From Kaistia defluvii (GTDB lineage Bacteria > Pseudomonadota > Alphaproteobacteria > Rhizobiales > Kaistiaceae), in NCBI RefSeq assembly GCF_040548815.1, contig NZ_JBEPSM010000003.1, forward strand, positions 620,001 to 684,000: DNA of 64,000 nt. Direction: 5' to 3'. The translations under genes and the position numbers were made by a program. Every line of letters starts with the position of its first letter. Position 1 is the stretch's first letter. Positions 1 through 8,300 of this stretch are shown piece by piece. The notes below the pieces were generated by a model that had not been told where the DNA came from, ran no database searches, and saw only the letters and a program-made list of their open reading frames with translations.

Positions 1-645
1 ACCGGAATCGTCATAGGGCGCCAGAAGCACCGCGATAATGTCGCCGAGCAGCGCGGCCCGGCCCTGGTGGCCCGGAAGCGGACGCACCAAATCGTGCGCC
101 CTGCCAAGGGCGGTGAGGCGCGCCGTCAGTTCCTTGGCCATTTCCTGGACCGTGGTGGATGAGCGCGAGGTGATCGCCGTCAGACCCGCCGCGATCGCCA
201 GGAGGTTCTTCACCCTGTGGCTCATTTCGCCGGCGAGAAGCTCGTTGCCTTCCTCCGCCTGCTTGCGACCGGTCACATCCAGGAAGACGCCCGACATCTG
301 GCCTCGGTGCAACCCCTCGTCATTGCCGAGCCCACGGGTGGAAATCCATCGGATCTCTTCTCCGATCAGGATGCGAAAATCGATCTCATAGGCGCCGACG
401 ATGGCCCGTGTCGCGGTGAACGCCGCTCGGACCCGGTCCCGATCTGCTGGGTGGATCCGGGAAGACAGGTCCTCGAAGGTCACGCTGCCGGACTGCGGAA
501 GGCCCCAAAGCTCAAAGCCCTGCTCGTCCATCGCGAAGTCGTCGCTCTCCACGGTCCAGGACCAGAGCGCAACGCCCGCCGCATGCAGCGCCCGCTTCAG
601 GTTCTCGGCTTTCCACAAGCGTTGGTCTTCATCGACGACGGGCAT
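1..645 (-). CDS. HWE-family sensor histidine kinase, 3' end outside window
   Basis: A cytoplasmic sensor kinase of the HWE class that should autophosphorylate on histidine and signal to a response regulator. The 215 visible residues show no membrane segment. A PAS_3-type domain covers about residues 22-128 (the WSWTVESDDF and RIHPADRDRVR motifs are visible). The HWE dimerisation/phosphoacceptor segment MSHRVKNLLAIAAGL follows, with the probable phosphorylated histidine at residue 143. The ATP-binding part lies beyond the window start. The ATG at 645 is preceded by an AGGAG box at proper spacing. It is transcribed away from the AEC permease. The signal sensed is unknown. Confidence 0.85.
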   Translation of the reverse strand, partial: MPVVDEDQRLWKAENLKRALHAAGVALWSWTVESDDFAMDEQGFELWGLPQSGSVTFEDLSSRIHPADRDRVRAAFTATRAIVGAYEIDFRILIGEEIRWISTRGLGNDEGLHRGQMSGVFLDVTGRKQAEEGNELLAGEMSHRVKNLLAIAAGLTAITSRSSTTVQEMAKELTARLTALGRAHDLVRPLPGHQGRAALLGDIIAVLLAPYDDSG

Positions 646-1098
646 GGCAGGCTCCTAGATCCGCGAGTTGATCAGATCCTGCGACGCCGCGCCAGCCTTG
701 CCGGATGCGACCGACGATGGCAGATCCAGCGATCTCAGGAGATTCCGAAGGTTGCGGAGGGTTGGCCGACGCCAGCCCAGATTGGGCCGCGAGACGGCCC
801 ATCCCTGCAATCCAGGGATGTGGTCTGTCAACTGTCCAACTGAGCAGGCGTCTCCCGCCAGCCTCCCTCCTACATTGTGGGCCGAGTTGCAAGCGCCGGT
901 GGGCGCGCAAACCGTTTAAGGCGGCTGCGCCGGTTCCGCGCGACCTTTTGATGGCCACTACCAAGGGCAGGCTGATCCGAAATTAATGCAACTCTTTGGT
1001 GTAAAAGTGTTGATTCAAAATCATACCTAAGTCTATGTTCGATTATGCGTCTCCAGATTCGAGATTAATGATCATTATAATGGCTTAGGGGCTGGGAT
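646..1098. other. intergenic region with AT-rich promoter zone
   Basis: No convincing gene is seen here. Bases 646-960 are GC-rich and contain only open frames that look like codon-bias shadows. From about 970 the base composition drops sharply to AT-rich, as expected for a promoter. The region separates the divergent kinase (minus) and permease (plus), so both promoters should lie in it. Confidence 0.6.
1010..1081 (+). promoter_or_regulatory. putative promoter and operator of the AEC permease-oxdC pair
   Basis: TTGATT at 1010-1015 and TATGTT at 1034-1039 are 18 bases apart and could form a sigma-70 promoter. A perfect 12-base palindrome TAATGATCATTA lies at 1066-1077, just before the permease start, and a TATAAT hexamer overlaps it at 1076-1081. 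The palindrome sits where a repressor would block initiation. Assignment rests on position and base pattern only. Confidence 0.4.
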
Positions 1099-2022
1099 AT
1101 GACGGCTGTTATACAGGATATTGTTTCAATATTCTTTGTTTTGGCACTTGGCTATTTTGGTGGCAAGAGGAATATATTCGATCAGGACCAAGCAGCGGGC
1201 TTCAATAAGCTTGTCCTCGATTTCTGCCTGCCGGCTGTTCTTTTCGTATCGATCGTCAAATCGTCGCGGGAAGAACTGTTTTCGGACAGCCGCATTTTTC
1301 TGATTTCGGTTGCCGTTCTGATCGGCTGGTACGTCGTCGCCTTCCTCGGCGCCAAGCTGGTTTTCAAGCATGACAAGCAGGAAGCCGGCATTGCGGGACT
1401 GAGTGCCGCCGCGCCGACGGTCGGCTTTCTCGGCATCGCCGTCCTGGCGCCCTTGTTCGGGGGCGCGGCTGCCCTGAGCGTTGCGGTGCTGGCGCTCATC
1501 GTCAACGTGCTGCAGGTGCCGCTGGGCATGTTCTTCGTGGCCCCCGCTGGAACCAAGCCGGCCGCGGCATTGGCCCGCGCGATCAAGGAACCCGTCGTCC
1601 TGGCGCCGCTGATCGCCGTCGTCCTGGTTCTGGTCGGCGTCCGCGTGCCGGACCTGATCGATCCACCGCTGACGCTGATCGGTCATGCCAACTCGGGCGT
1701 GGCGGTGTTTGCGGCAGGCCTCGTCCTCTCGGCGCACAAGTTCGAATTCGGCGTCGAAGTCGTCTGGAACAGCCTCGTCAAGATGATCCTCATGCCGGCC
1801 ACCATGCTGGCGGCGGGTCTGTATTTCGGGGTCTCCGGAGCCCGTCTGGAAGAAATCGTCCTGCTCGCGGCATTGCCGCCCGCCTTCACCGGCATCGTCA
1901 TGGCGGGTCGGTTCCAGACCTATGTCTCCCTCGCCTCGTCCACCCTGATCGTCTGCGTTCTCGCCTTCGCCGTCGCGGCGCCGGCCTGGATCGCGATCGT
2001 TCGTCACTTCGTGGCCGGTTAG
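1099..2022 (+). CDS. AEC (auxin efflux carrier) family permease
   Basis: A 307-residue inner-membrane carrier of the AEC family. Its bacterial members include malonate and other small organic acid transporters. Hydrophobic segments run through nearly the whole chain, consistent with about ten transmembrane helices, and the N-terminal segment (IVSIFFVLALGYFGGKRNIF) is typical of the family. Length matches the family. A GGGG-rich Shine-Dalgarno lies upstream of the ATG. It ends 43 bases before an oxalate decarboxylase-like bicupin, so a role in moving oxalate or a related dicarboxylate is a reasonable inference. Substrate and direction cannot be read from sequence. Confidence 0.85.
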   Translation: MTAVIQDIVSIFFVLALGYFGGKRNIFDQDQAAGFNKLVLDFCLPAVLFVSIVKSSREELFSDSRIFLISVAVLIGWYVVAFLGAKLVFKHDKQEAGIAGLSAAAPTVGFLGIAVLAPLFGGAAALSVAVLALIVNVLQVPLGMFFVAPAGTKPAAALARAIKEPVVLAPLIAVVLVLVGVRVPDLIDPPLTLIGHANSGVAVFAAGLVLSAHKFEFGVEVVWNSLVKMILMPATMLAAGLYFGVSGARLEEIVLLAALPPAFTGIVMAGRFQTYVSLASSTLIVCVLAFAVAAPAWIAIVRHFVAG

Positions 2023-2065
2023 CGCTGCGGTCCCAATCCTCACCTTCAACCCAAGGAGAATGCAC

Positions 2066-3103
2066 ATGGCTGAGACGACTCTGTCCTTCAAGTATCAGCT
2101 CGAAAAGGAAAAGCCGCGGCTTGGACCGGGCGGCATCACCCGGGGCGCCTCGGTGCATCAGTTCCCGGCCAGCCAGGGCATCGCCGGCGTCTCGATGCGC
2201 GTCGAGCCCGGCGGTATGCGGGAACTTCATTGGCACGCGAATGCCGCCGAATGGGGCTATGTGATCTCGGGCAGCGTTCGCACGACGCTGATGCGCCCGG
2301 ATGGAAGCTGGGCCATCGACACGTTCTCGCCCGGCGACATCTGGTATTTTCCGCGCGGCTGGGGTCATTCGATCCAGGGCGTCGGCCCGGACGAGTGCCA
2401 CTTCATCCTGATCTTCGACAACGGTGATTTCTCCGAAGATCACACCTTCAGCATCACCGACTGGCTGGCGCATACCCCGCCGGAAGTGGTCGCGCAGAGC
2501 CTCGGCATTTCGCCCGAGGAAGTGGCCCTGCTGCCGAAGGGCGAGGCCTATTTCGCCAAGGGCGCCGTGCCGGATGACGCGTCGTTCATCTCGGCCCCGC
2601 AGAAGGATCCGAAGCTGGTCACCACCCATCGCTATCCGCTGATGGCGCAGGAGCCGCGCCGGGTGCCGGGCGGCGGTGTCCAGCGCACGGTGACGGTCGA
2701 CGAGTTCCCGATCTCGACGACGATGGCCGGGTCGGTGCTGGAGATCCAGCCGGGCGCCATGCGCGAACTGCATTGGCATCCGAATGCCGACGAATGGCAG
2801 TATTTCCTCGAAGGCACCGCCGAGATGGCCGTCTTCCTGGCCGAGGCGACGACGGTCACGGACCAGTACGAAGCGGGCGATATCGGCTACGTGCCGATGG
2901 GCGCCGGTCACTACATCAAGAACACGGGCACCACGGTCCTGAAGGTTCTGATCGGCTTCAACAGCCCGAAATATGAATCGAACGATCTGTCGACCTGGCT
3001 GGCGACAAACCCCGCGGACGTTCTCGTGACCAATCTCGGCTTGCCGCCGGAGACGGTCGCGAAGCTGCCGAAGGAAGAGCACTTCTTCGTTCCCAAGCGC
3101 TAG
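2066..3103 (+). CDS. oxdC: oxalate decarboxylase-type bicupin
   Basis: A 345-residue two-domain cupin resembling Bacillus OxdC, which converts oxalate to formate and CO2 with manganese. The first metal site is HWHANAAEW (H55, H57, E62) with H101. The second is HWHPNADEW (H236, H238, E243) with H282. Both are complete. The lid segment at residues 123-127 reads SEDHT where the Bacillus decarboxylase has SENST. The proton-donor Glu is kept, but the next two residues differ. No signal peptide is seen. The AAGGAG box at 2053-2058 is 7 bases from the ATG at 2066 and only 1 from the ATG at 2060, which fixes the start. It is probably co-transcribed with the permease. Confidence 0.88.
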   Translation: MAETTLSFKYQLEKEKPRLGPGGITRGASVHQFPASQGIAGVSMRVEPGGMRELHWHANAAEWGYVISGSVRTTLMRPDGSWAIDTFSPGDIWYFPRGWGHSIQGVGPDECHFILIFDNGDFSEDHTFSITDWLAHTPPEVVAQSLGISPEEVALLPKGEAYFAKGAVPDDASFISAPQKDPKLVTTHRYPLMAQEPRRVPGGGVQRTVTVDEFPISTTMAGSVLEIQPGAMRELHWHPNADEWQYFLEGTAEMAVFLAEATTVTDQYEAGDIGYVPMGAGHYIKNTGTTVLKVLIGFNSPKYESNDLSTWLATNPADVLVTNLGLPPETVAKLPKEEHFFVPKR

Positions 3104-3162
3104 CCCGCCAAGGGCGGGGAGGGCGGCAACGCTCTCCCGTCCGCCTCGGCCGGAACAACACG

Positions 3163-3189
3163 AAAAGGGGCGCCCACTGGGCGCCCCTT
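3163..3189. terminator. shared terminator between convergent oxdC and DJ-1/PfpI genes
   Basis: A perfect 11-base stem, AAGGGGCGCCC at 3165-3175 and its complement at 3179-3189, closes a 3-base loop. Read on the minus strand the stem is followed by a TTTT run, so it best serves the minus-strand DJ-1 gene. It also lies downstream of oxdC. Confidence 0.7.
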
Positions 3190-3259
3190 GCATGTCGGTA
3201 CCACTCTGTAGACCCAGAGGCAGGCCGCGGCTCGGCCAGCGACCTCGCTAGCGGTGGGG

Positions 3260-3853
3260 TCAGGTGTGCCGGATCTCGGTGCCGAGAACCTTCAGGCATT
3301 CGCGGATGAACGCCGCCAGCGCCGTCCAGCCCTTGGCCGAGACCATCGTGCCGTCGACATAGGCATCGGTGGGCGAAAGGTCGATATAGGTGCCGCCGGC
3401 CAGGATCACTTCCGGCTCGCAGGCGCCAAGGGCCGCGACCTTCTTGCCGCGCACCACGCCATCGACCGCGATCAGGATCTGGACGCCGTGGCAGATCGTG
3501 AAGATCGGCTTCTGCGCCTCGTGGAAGTGCCGGACGATCGCCTGCACGCGCTTGTCGGTACGGATATATTCGGGGCCACGGCCGCCCGCCGCATAGACGG
3601 CGTCGTAGCGGTCCAACTGGGCTTCGGCTTCCGAGAAGGTCTTGTTGATGATGAAGTGATGACCGGGCTTCTCGGTATAGGTCTGGTCGCCTTCAAAATC
3701 GTGCAGCGACGTCTTGAGGATGTCGCCGGCCTTTTTGTCGGGGCAAATCACGTGAACCGTGTGGCCAACGGCCTCCATCGCCTGCTGGAACACGAAGATC
3801 TCGTATTCCTCGGTGAAGTCGCCGGTGAGCATCAGGATTTTCTTGCCGGGCAT
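3260..3853 (-). CDS. DJ-1/PfpI family protein
   Basis: A 197-residue protein of the DJ-1/PfpI superfamily (glyoxalase III, deglycase, amidase or protease-like members). The nucleophile elbow TICHGVQIL carries the catalytic Cys followed by His, and the acidic partner is in GDFTEEYE near the N-terminus. It is full length for a single-domain member and has no signal peptide. The ATG at 3853 has AAGGAAG upstream. A longer frame exists but its extra N-terminus is not family-like. It is the last gene downstream of a sugar importer, which suggests carbonyl or sugar-derived aldehyde detoxification. The exact activity is not determined. Confidence 0.88.
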   Translation of the reverse strand: MPGKKILMLTGDFTEEYEIFVFQQAMEAVGHTVHVICPDKKAGDILKTSLHDFEGDQTYTEKPGHHFIINKTFSEAEAQLDRYDAVYAAGGRGPEYIRTDKRVQAIVRHFHEAQKPIFTICHGVQILIAVDGVVRGKKVAALGACEPEVILAGGTYIDLSPTDAYVDGTMVSAKGWTALAAFIRECLKVLGTEIRHT

Positions 3854-3914
3854 TCTTGCTTCCTTCGTGCGGTTGAAGGGCAGGCGGGTCGTCGACCCGC
3901 CTGCCAGTCCGTTT

Positions 3915-4868
3915 TTAGAACGGCGAATCGGGGAAGTAGTATTCCGCCGCATTGTCCTTGGTGATCAGCGGTGCGTCGAGCTTCACGACGCCCCGGATCG
4001 GGGCCTGGCCGATGAGGTTGGCGACCGTCATGTAGATTGCGGTCTTGATCATCGACGGCGGATAGGGGGTCTCGACGGGCGTCATCGCGTCGCCGTCGAT
4101 CACCTTCTTGATGATTTCCTTCATGCCGTTGCCGCCGAGCGCGTACTTGATCTCGGTACGGCTCGACTGCTTGATGGCCTCGAGGACGCCCAGCAGCATG
4201 TCGTCGTCATTGGCCCAGACCGCATCGATCTGCGGATACTTGGCCAGATAGTCCTGCATCAGCTTGAAGGCATCGTCGCTGTTCCAGTTCGCGTACTGGA
4301 TGTCGAGGATCTTGAGGTCGGATCCGGCGATGCCATCCTTGAAGCCCTGGATGCGCTCGTCGTCGATGACGGTCGGAATGCCGCGCAGCACGACGAGATT
4401 GCCCTTGCCGCCCAACTTGTCGACCAGGAACTTGGCCGTGTTCTTGCCGACGGCGATGTTGTCGCCGGCCAGATAGAGATCCTGGATCGCCGGATCGTTC
4501 AGGCCGCGATCGACCACGGTGATGAAGGTGCCTCCCTCCTTCACCGCCTTGACCGGCATGGTGAGCTCTTCCGAGGTGTGCGGAAGGATCACGAGCGCGT
4601 CGAGCTTGCGCCCGGCCGACAGATCTTCCAGCGCGCTGACCTGCGCGGCGGCCGAGGGCGAGGTCTTGACGACGACTTCCACATTCGGGAAGGCGGCGTT
4701 GATTTCCTTGGCCGCGGCCTGGGCATGATAGACGATGCCGGACGTCCAGCCATGGTCGGCTGCGGGGATCGAGACGGCGACGACCTTCTTGTCCGCGGCG
4801 ATGGCGTTGCCTGCCAGGAGAAGCGCGCCAAGGGTCGCGGCGGTTACTGCCCATTTCGTTTTTGTCAT
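3915..4868 (-). CDS. sugar ABC transporter substrate-binding protein
   Basis: A 317-residue periplasmic binding protein of the ribose/LacI-like fold (Peripla_BP_4). It has a Sec signal peptide (residues 1-25: basic start, hydrophobic core, AxA cleavage site before ADKK). The mature part has the alternating pattern of this fold, including WANDDDMLLGVLEAIK in the second lobe. It belongs to the importer whose permease (4927-5922) and ATPase (5919-7493) are just upstream in the same operon. The cargo is probably a monosaccharide or polyol. The sequence alone does not say which. Confidence 0.9.
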   Translation of the reverse strand: MTKTKWAVTAATLGALLLAGNAIAADKKVVAVSIPAADHGWTSGIVYHAQAAAKEINAAFPNVEVVVKTSPSAAAQVSALEDLSAGRKLDALVILPHTSEELTMPVKAVKEGGTFITVVDRGLNDPAIQDLYLAGDNIAVGKNTAKFLVDKLGGKGNLVVLRGIPTVIDDERIQGFKDGIAGSDLKILDIQYANWNSDDAFKLMQDYLAKYPQIDAVWANDDDMLLGVLEAIKQSSRTEIKYALGGNGMKEIIKKVIDGDAMTPVETPYPPSMIKTAIYMTVANLIGQAPIRGVVKLDAPLITKDNAAEYYFPDSPF

Positions 4869-4926
4869 TGATTCCTCCCGTTAAGATGGACCGATCGAGA
4901 ACGAGACCCGCGTGGTCCGGCGCGGG

Positions 4927-5922
4927 CTATTTCGAGAACCTCTGGATCAGCATGGCGATGATGATGATGACGCCCTGCACAGCGGCCACGAGGTATTCGG
5001 ATACGAAGTCCGAGAGCACCATCAGGTTGGCGATCAGCTCGAGGATGACGGCGCCGGCGACGGTGCCCCAGATCCGTCCCTTGCCGCCGCGCAGCGCCGT
5101 GCCGCCGATCACGACCGCGGTAATCACCTGAAGTTCCCACAGCACGCCGGTGGTCGGCGTTGCCGCGCCGAGGCGTGGCACGTAGCAGATCGCGGCGATG
5201 GCGACGCAGGCGCCCTGGATCACATAGGCGATCGTCCGGGTGCGGATGATCGAGATGCCGGAATAGCGCGCCACATCCTCATTGGCACCGGCGGCGGCGC
5301 ATTGGCGGCCATATTTCGTCTTGTAGAGGATGAAGGCGCCCAGCGCCGCCACGGCGAGCGAGATGAGGATCGGCAGCGGAATGCCGGCGACCGTGCCGAA
5401 ATAGACCGGCCGGTAGGCTTCGCGCAGCGTGCGATCGATCGGGATCGTGCCGCCATCCGACATGTAGGTGATCAGGGCGCGGAAGATGCCCATCGTCCCC
5501 AGTGTCGCGATGAAGGGCTCGATCTTGCCGACGGTGACGATGACGCCGTTGACGAGGCCGCAGGCGATGCCCGCCAGGATGGCAATCGCCATGCCGGCCG
5601 GGATCGACCAGACGCCGACATTCGGCACCATCATGTTCATGCACATGATGGTGATGCCGGTGATGAAGGCGGCCATCGAGCCGACCGAGAGATCGAGTCC
5701 GCCCGAGGAGATCACGAAGGTCGCGCCGACGGCGATGATCGCGATGAAGGCGCTGCGCGTTATGACGTTGCTGAGATTGGTCGCGGACAGGAAGTCCGGA
5801 TTGATCACAAAGCCGATGGCGAGCAGCACCAGCAGCGCCAGGAATGGGCCCGCCGCGGTCCAGTTGAAGTTGAAATCCCTGTCGCGCTCGAGCCTTCCGG
5901 GCTCTGTCGTTGCAACGCTCAT
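4927..5922 (-). CDS. ribose-type ABC transporter permease (RbsC-like)
   Basis: A 331-residue inner-membrane permease of the BPD_transp_2 family. Hydrophobic helices span the chain after a short cytoplasmic N-terminus. The family hallmarks SSGGLDLSVGSMAA and VVIGGTALRGGKGRIWGT are present. The start is the ATG at 5922, with GGGAGGAA upstream. It overlaps the ATPase stop by four bases (ATGA), so the two are translationally coupled. A longer frame upstream is only overlap with the ATPase gene. It works with the ATPase and binding protein in the same operon. Confidence 0.92.
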   Translation of the reverse strand: MSVATTEPGRLERDRDFNFNWTAAGPFLALLVLLAIGFVINPDFLSATNLSNVITRSAFIAIIAVGATFVISSGGLDLSVGSMAAFITGITIMCMNMMVPNVGVWSIPAGMAIAILAGIACGLVNGVIVTVGKIEPFIATLGTMGIFRALITYMSDGGTIPIDRTLREAYRPVYFGTVAGIPLPILISLAVAALGAFILYKTKYGRQCAAAGANEDVARYSGISIIRTRTIAYVIQGACVAIAAICYVPRLGAATPTTGVLWELQVITAVVIGGTALRGGKGRIWGTVAGAVILELIANLMVLSDFVSEYLVAAVQGVIIIIAMLIQRFSK

Positions 5923-7493
5923 ACTCTTCCTCCCTCGGTCGCGTGGGCGACCCCCGCCTCGGCGGTGGCGAGCCATGCGATATTGCTTTCCGTCATCCGC
6001 TCGCCAGCGATCTCGCCATTGATCCGGCCCTGGCGCATGACCAGGATCCGGTCGCAAAGGCCGATCAGTTCCTGCATCTCGGATGAAATGACCACGCAGG
6101 CCTTGCCCTCGCTCACCAGCTTGCGGATGAAGGTGTAGATCTGCGCCTTGTTGGCGATGTCGATGCCGCGCGTGGGCTCGTCGATGATCACGACGCTGGG
6201 GTTGGTCAGCAGGATCTTGGCGAGCAGCAGCTTCTGCTGGTTGCCGCCCGAGAGCTGACCTGCATGCAGGCGGAGGCTGCGGACACGGATGTCGTACTGG
6301 TCGACGGCCTGGTCCAGCGCGACCGCCTCCTGGCGCTTGCGCAGCCACAGGCCTGGATTGAGGCGACGAAGCGCCGACAGGGTCAGGTTGGGTGCCAGCC
6401 GCTCCTGCAGCAGCAGGCCCTTGCCCTTCCGGTCCTCGGTCAGATAGCCGATGCCGGCGTCGATGGCCTCGCGCGGCGAGCGGATGGCGATTGGCTGGCC
6501 ATGCAGCTCGACGCGGGCGTCGACCGGCCGCAGGCCGACGATGCCCTCGAACAATTCGGTTCGCCCGGCGCCGATCATGCCGGCAAATCCCAGGATCTCG
6601 CCTCGGTGCAGGGTGAACGAGACGTCGTTGGCGTAGCCAGGAACGGTCGCGTTGTTAACTCGTAGGATGGCCTCGCCGCGCGGGGCCTCGCTCTTGGGCG
6701 GGTAGAGCGCCGAAAGCTCGCGCCCGACCATCAGCTCGGCCATGTCCATCTGGCTCAGCGTATGGCCGGCATAGGTGCCGATCATCTTGCCGTCGCGCAG
6801 GACGGTGACCTTGTCGGCCAGGCGCTGCACCTCATCGAGCCGATGGCTGATATAGAGGACCCCCATATTGCGGTCCTTCAGGCGCAGCACGATCTCAAGC
6901 AATCGCTCGACCTCACTGCCCGTCAGGACCGCGGTCGGCTCGTCGAAGATCACCAGCTTGTGGTCGTCGAGCAGGGCGCGCCCGATCTGGATCAACTGCC
7001 GGTCCGCGAGCCCGACGTCGCGCACGAGCGTCCGGGGCGAGACGTGGCAGCCCAGCTCGTCCAGCTTTTCGCGGGCGATCCGATGCATGGTTCGGTCATC
7101 GACCAGCCCGTTGCGCGTGAGCTCGCGGCCCAGGAACAGGTTCTCGGCGACCGTCAGCCCTTCGGCCAGGAGAATCTCCTGGTGGACCAGAACGATGCCG
7201 GCTTCTTCCGCCTGATGCGGCGTGGCGAAGGCGACCGGTTTTCCCGACACGGCAATCGTGCCCGCGCTCGGCTGCACATAGCCGGAAATCAGGCGCATCA
7301 GCGTCGACTTCCCCGCGCCGTTCTCGCCGATGATGGCATGGATCTCGCCGGCATGAATGTCGATGCCGACATTCGACAGCACCGTGACGGGGCCGTACTG
7401 CTTGGAGAGGTTCGCCGTGCGCAGCAGGCAGGGTTCAGCCTGCTTAGCGTCGTGGCGGGGCGGCGTCTGTTGCATGTCCGGATCGCGTGCCAT
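5919..7493 (-). CDS. ribose-type ABC transporter ATPase, two nucleotide-binding domains (RbsA-like)
   Basis: A 524-residue duplicated ATPase that powers the importer. Domain 1 has Walker A GENGAGKSTLMRL, a Q-loop HQE and Walker B VIFDEPTAVL. Domain 2 has the usual degenerate P-loop GMIGAGRTELFEG, the signature LSGGNQQKLLLAK and Walker B VVIIDEPTRGID. The order and asymmetry are normal for sugar importers of this class. An in-frame ATG seven codons downstream is an alternative start. It lies 16 bases after the GntR gene, so the regulator is probably the first gene of the operon. Confidence 0.92.
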   Translation of the reverse strand: MARDPDMQQTPPRHDAKQAEPCLLRTANLSKQYGPVTVLSNVGIDIHAGEIHAIIGENGAGKSTLMRLISGYVQPSAGTIAVSGKPVAFATPHQAEEAGIVLVHQEILLAEGLTVAENLFLGRELTRNGLVDDRTMHRIAREKLDELGCHVSPRTLVRDVGLADRQLIQIGRALLDDHKLVIFDEPTAVLTGSEVERLLEIVLRLKDRNMGVLYISHRLDEVQRLADKVTVLRDGKMIGTYAGHTLSQMDMAELMVGRELSALYPPKSEAPRGEAILRVNNATVPGYANDVSFTLHRGEILGFAGMIGAGRTELFEGIVGLRPVDARVELHGQPIAIRSPREAIDAGIGYLTEDRKGKGLLLQERLAPNLTLSALRRLNPGLWLRKRQEAVALDQAVDQYDIRVRSLRLHAGQLSGGNQQKLLLAKILLTNPSVVIIDEPTRGIDIANKAQIYTFIRKLVSEGKACVVISSEMQELIGLCDRILVMRQGRINGEIAGERMTESNIAWLATAEAGVAHATEGGRV

Positions 7494-7509
7494 GGAGACG
7501 GGGTACGGT

Positions 7510-8202
7510 TCAGTCGAAGGCCGGCAGCAGCCGGTCCCGCGAGTGTTCGATATGCGCGCGCATCGCCTTGGCGGCCGCTTCCGGATCCGCGACCGCGAAG
7601 GCGTCCAGCAGCGCCTGGTGCTCGTCCAGCGCTTCTGCCGTAACGCGCCAATGGAACATCAGGCGGAAGATGTGAAAGTGGGTATGCTGGAAGCCCAGCA
7701 TCTCGCGGATGAGCTGGTTGCCCGCGAACTCCATGATCCGGTCGTGGAAAATCGCGTCGAGCCGGGCGAAGGTCGAGTAATGGACGTGGTCGTCCTTGCC
7801 TTCGCGGCCCGCCATCACGCCTGCGGCCTCGCGAAGAATGGCGAGCTTCTCGGCGTCCATCGCTGACGCGGCCTTGGCCGCGGCGTCCGGCTCGAGCAGC
7901 AGCCGAAGCTCGTAAAGTTCGTCAAAGCGGCGGCGCGTGATCTGCGGAGCGGCCCTATACCCGACGAGATGGGTCTTCACGACGAGGCCTTCGCCTTCCA
8001 GCCGGCCCAGCGCTTCGCGGATCGGCGTCTGCGAGACGCTGAACTCCTTGACGAGGCTGTCGACCGTGATGCGTGAGCCCGGCGCGATCTTGAGGGACAT
8101 CAGCTGGTTGAAGATCGCCTCATAGACGTCCTCGGCCAGGCTGTTGGCCCGGTGAATGACGGCACTGCCCTGGGTTGTGTCCGTGAAGCGGGTTGAAGTC
8201 AT
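7510..8202 (-). CDS. GntR-family regulator, FadR/FCD subfamily
   Basis: A 230-residue regulator with an N-terminal winged helix (about residues 20-90; the recognition part includes FSVSQTPIREALGRLEGEGL) and an all-helical FCD ligand-binding domain (about 95-225) with acidic/histidine positions typical of metal-binding FCD members. It is divergent from the dehydrogenase operon starting at 8301 and upstream of the ABC importer genes. It therefore probably controls both units through the palindrome at 8268-8290, with a sugar acid or related metabolite as effector. The effector is inferred, not seen. Confidence 0.9.
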   Translation of the reverse strand: MTSTRFTDTTQGSAVIHRANSLAEDVYEAIFNQLMSLKIAPGSRITVDSLVKEFSVSQTPIREALGRLEGEGLVVKTHLVGYRAAPQITRRRFDELYELRLLLEPDAAAKAASAMDAEKLAILREAAGVMAGREGKDDHVHYSTFARLDAIFHDRIMEFAGNQLIREMLGFQHTHFHIFRLMFHWRVTAEALDEHQALLDAFAVADPEAAAKAMRAHIEHSRDRLLPAFD

Positions 8203-8267
8203 CTTCTTCCGTCTTTTGCCTATTGACAGGAGCCAGACCTAGCAGGCTATTTGGGCCAACGCAATAC

Positions 8268-8290
8268 TATATCCTATAGGATCTGATATA
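8268..8290. promoter_or_regulatory. palindromic operator in the divergent GntR/dehydrogenase promoter
   Basis: A perfect 12-base palindrome ATCCTATAGGAT at 8271-8282 is nested in a wider inverted repeat, TATATC at 8268-8273 and GATATA at 8285-8290. It lies in the 98-base gap between the GntR gene (minus) and the dehydrogenase (plus). Short AT-centred palindromes of this size are usual for FCD GntR dimers, so autoregulation and control of the plus-strand operon are inferred. Confidence 0.6.
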
Positions 8291-8300
8291 GAGTGAGCTC

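Noticed and set aside
646..964. A 111-codon minus-strand frame upstream of the first kinase
   Set aside because: It overlaps the kinase start and its ribosome site, and its residues are low-complexity Arg/Gly/Ala.
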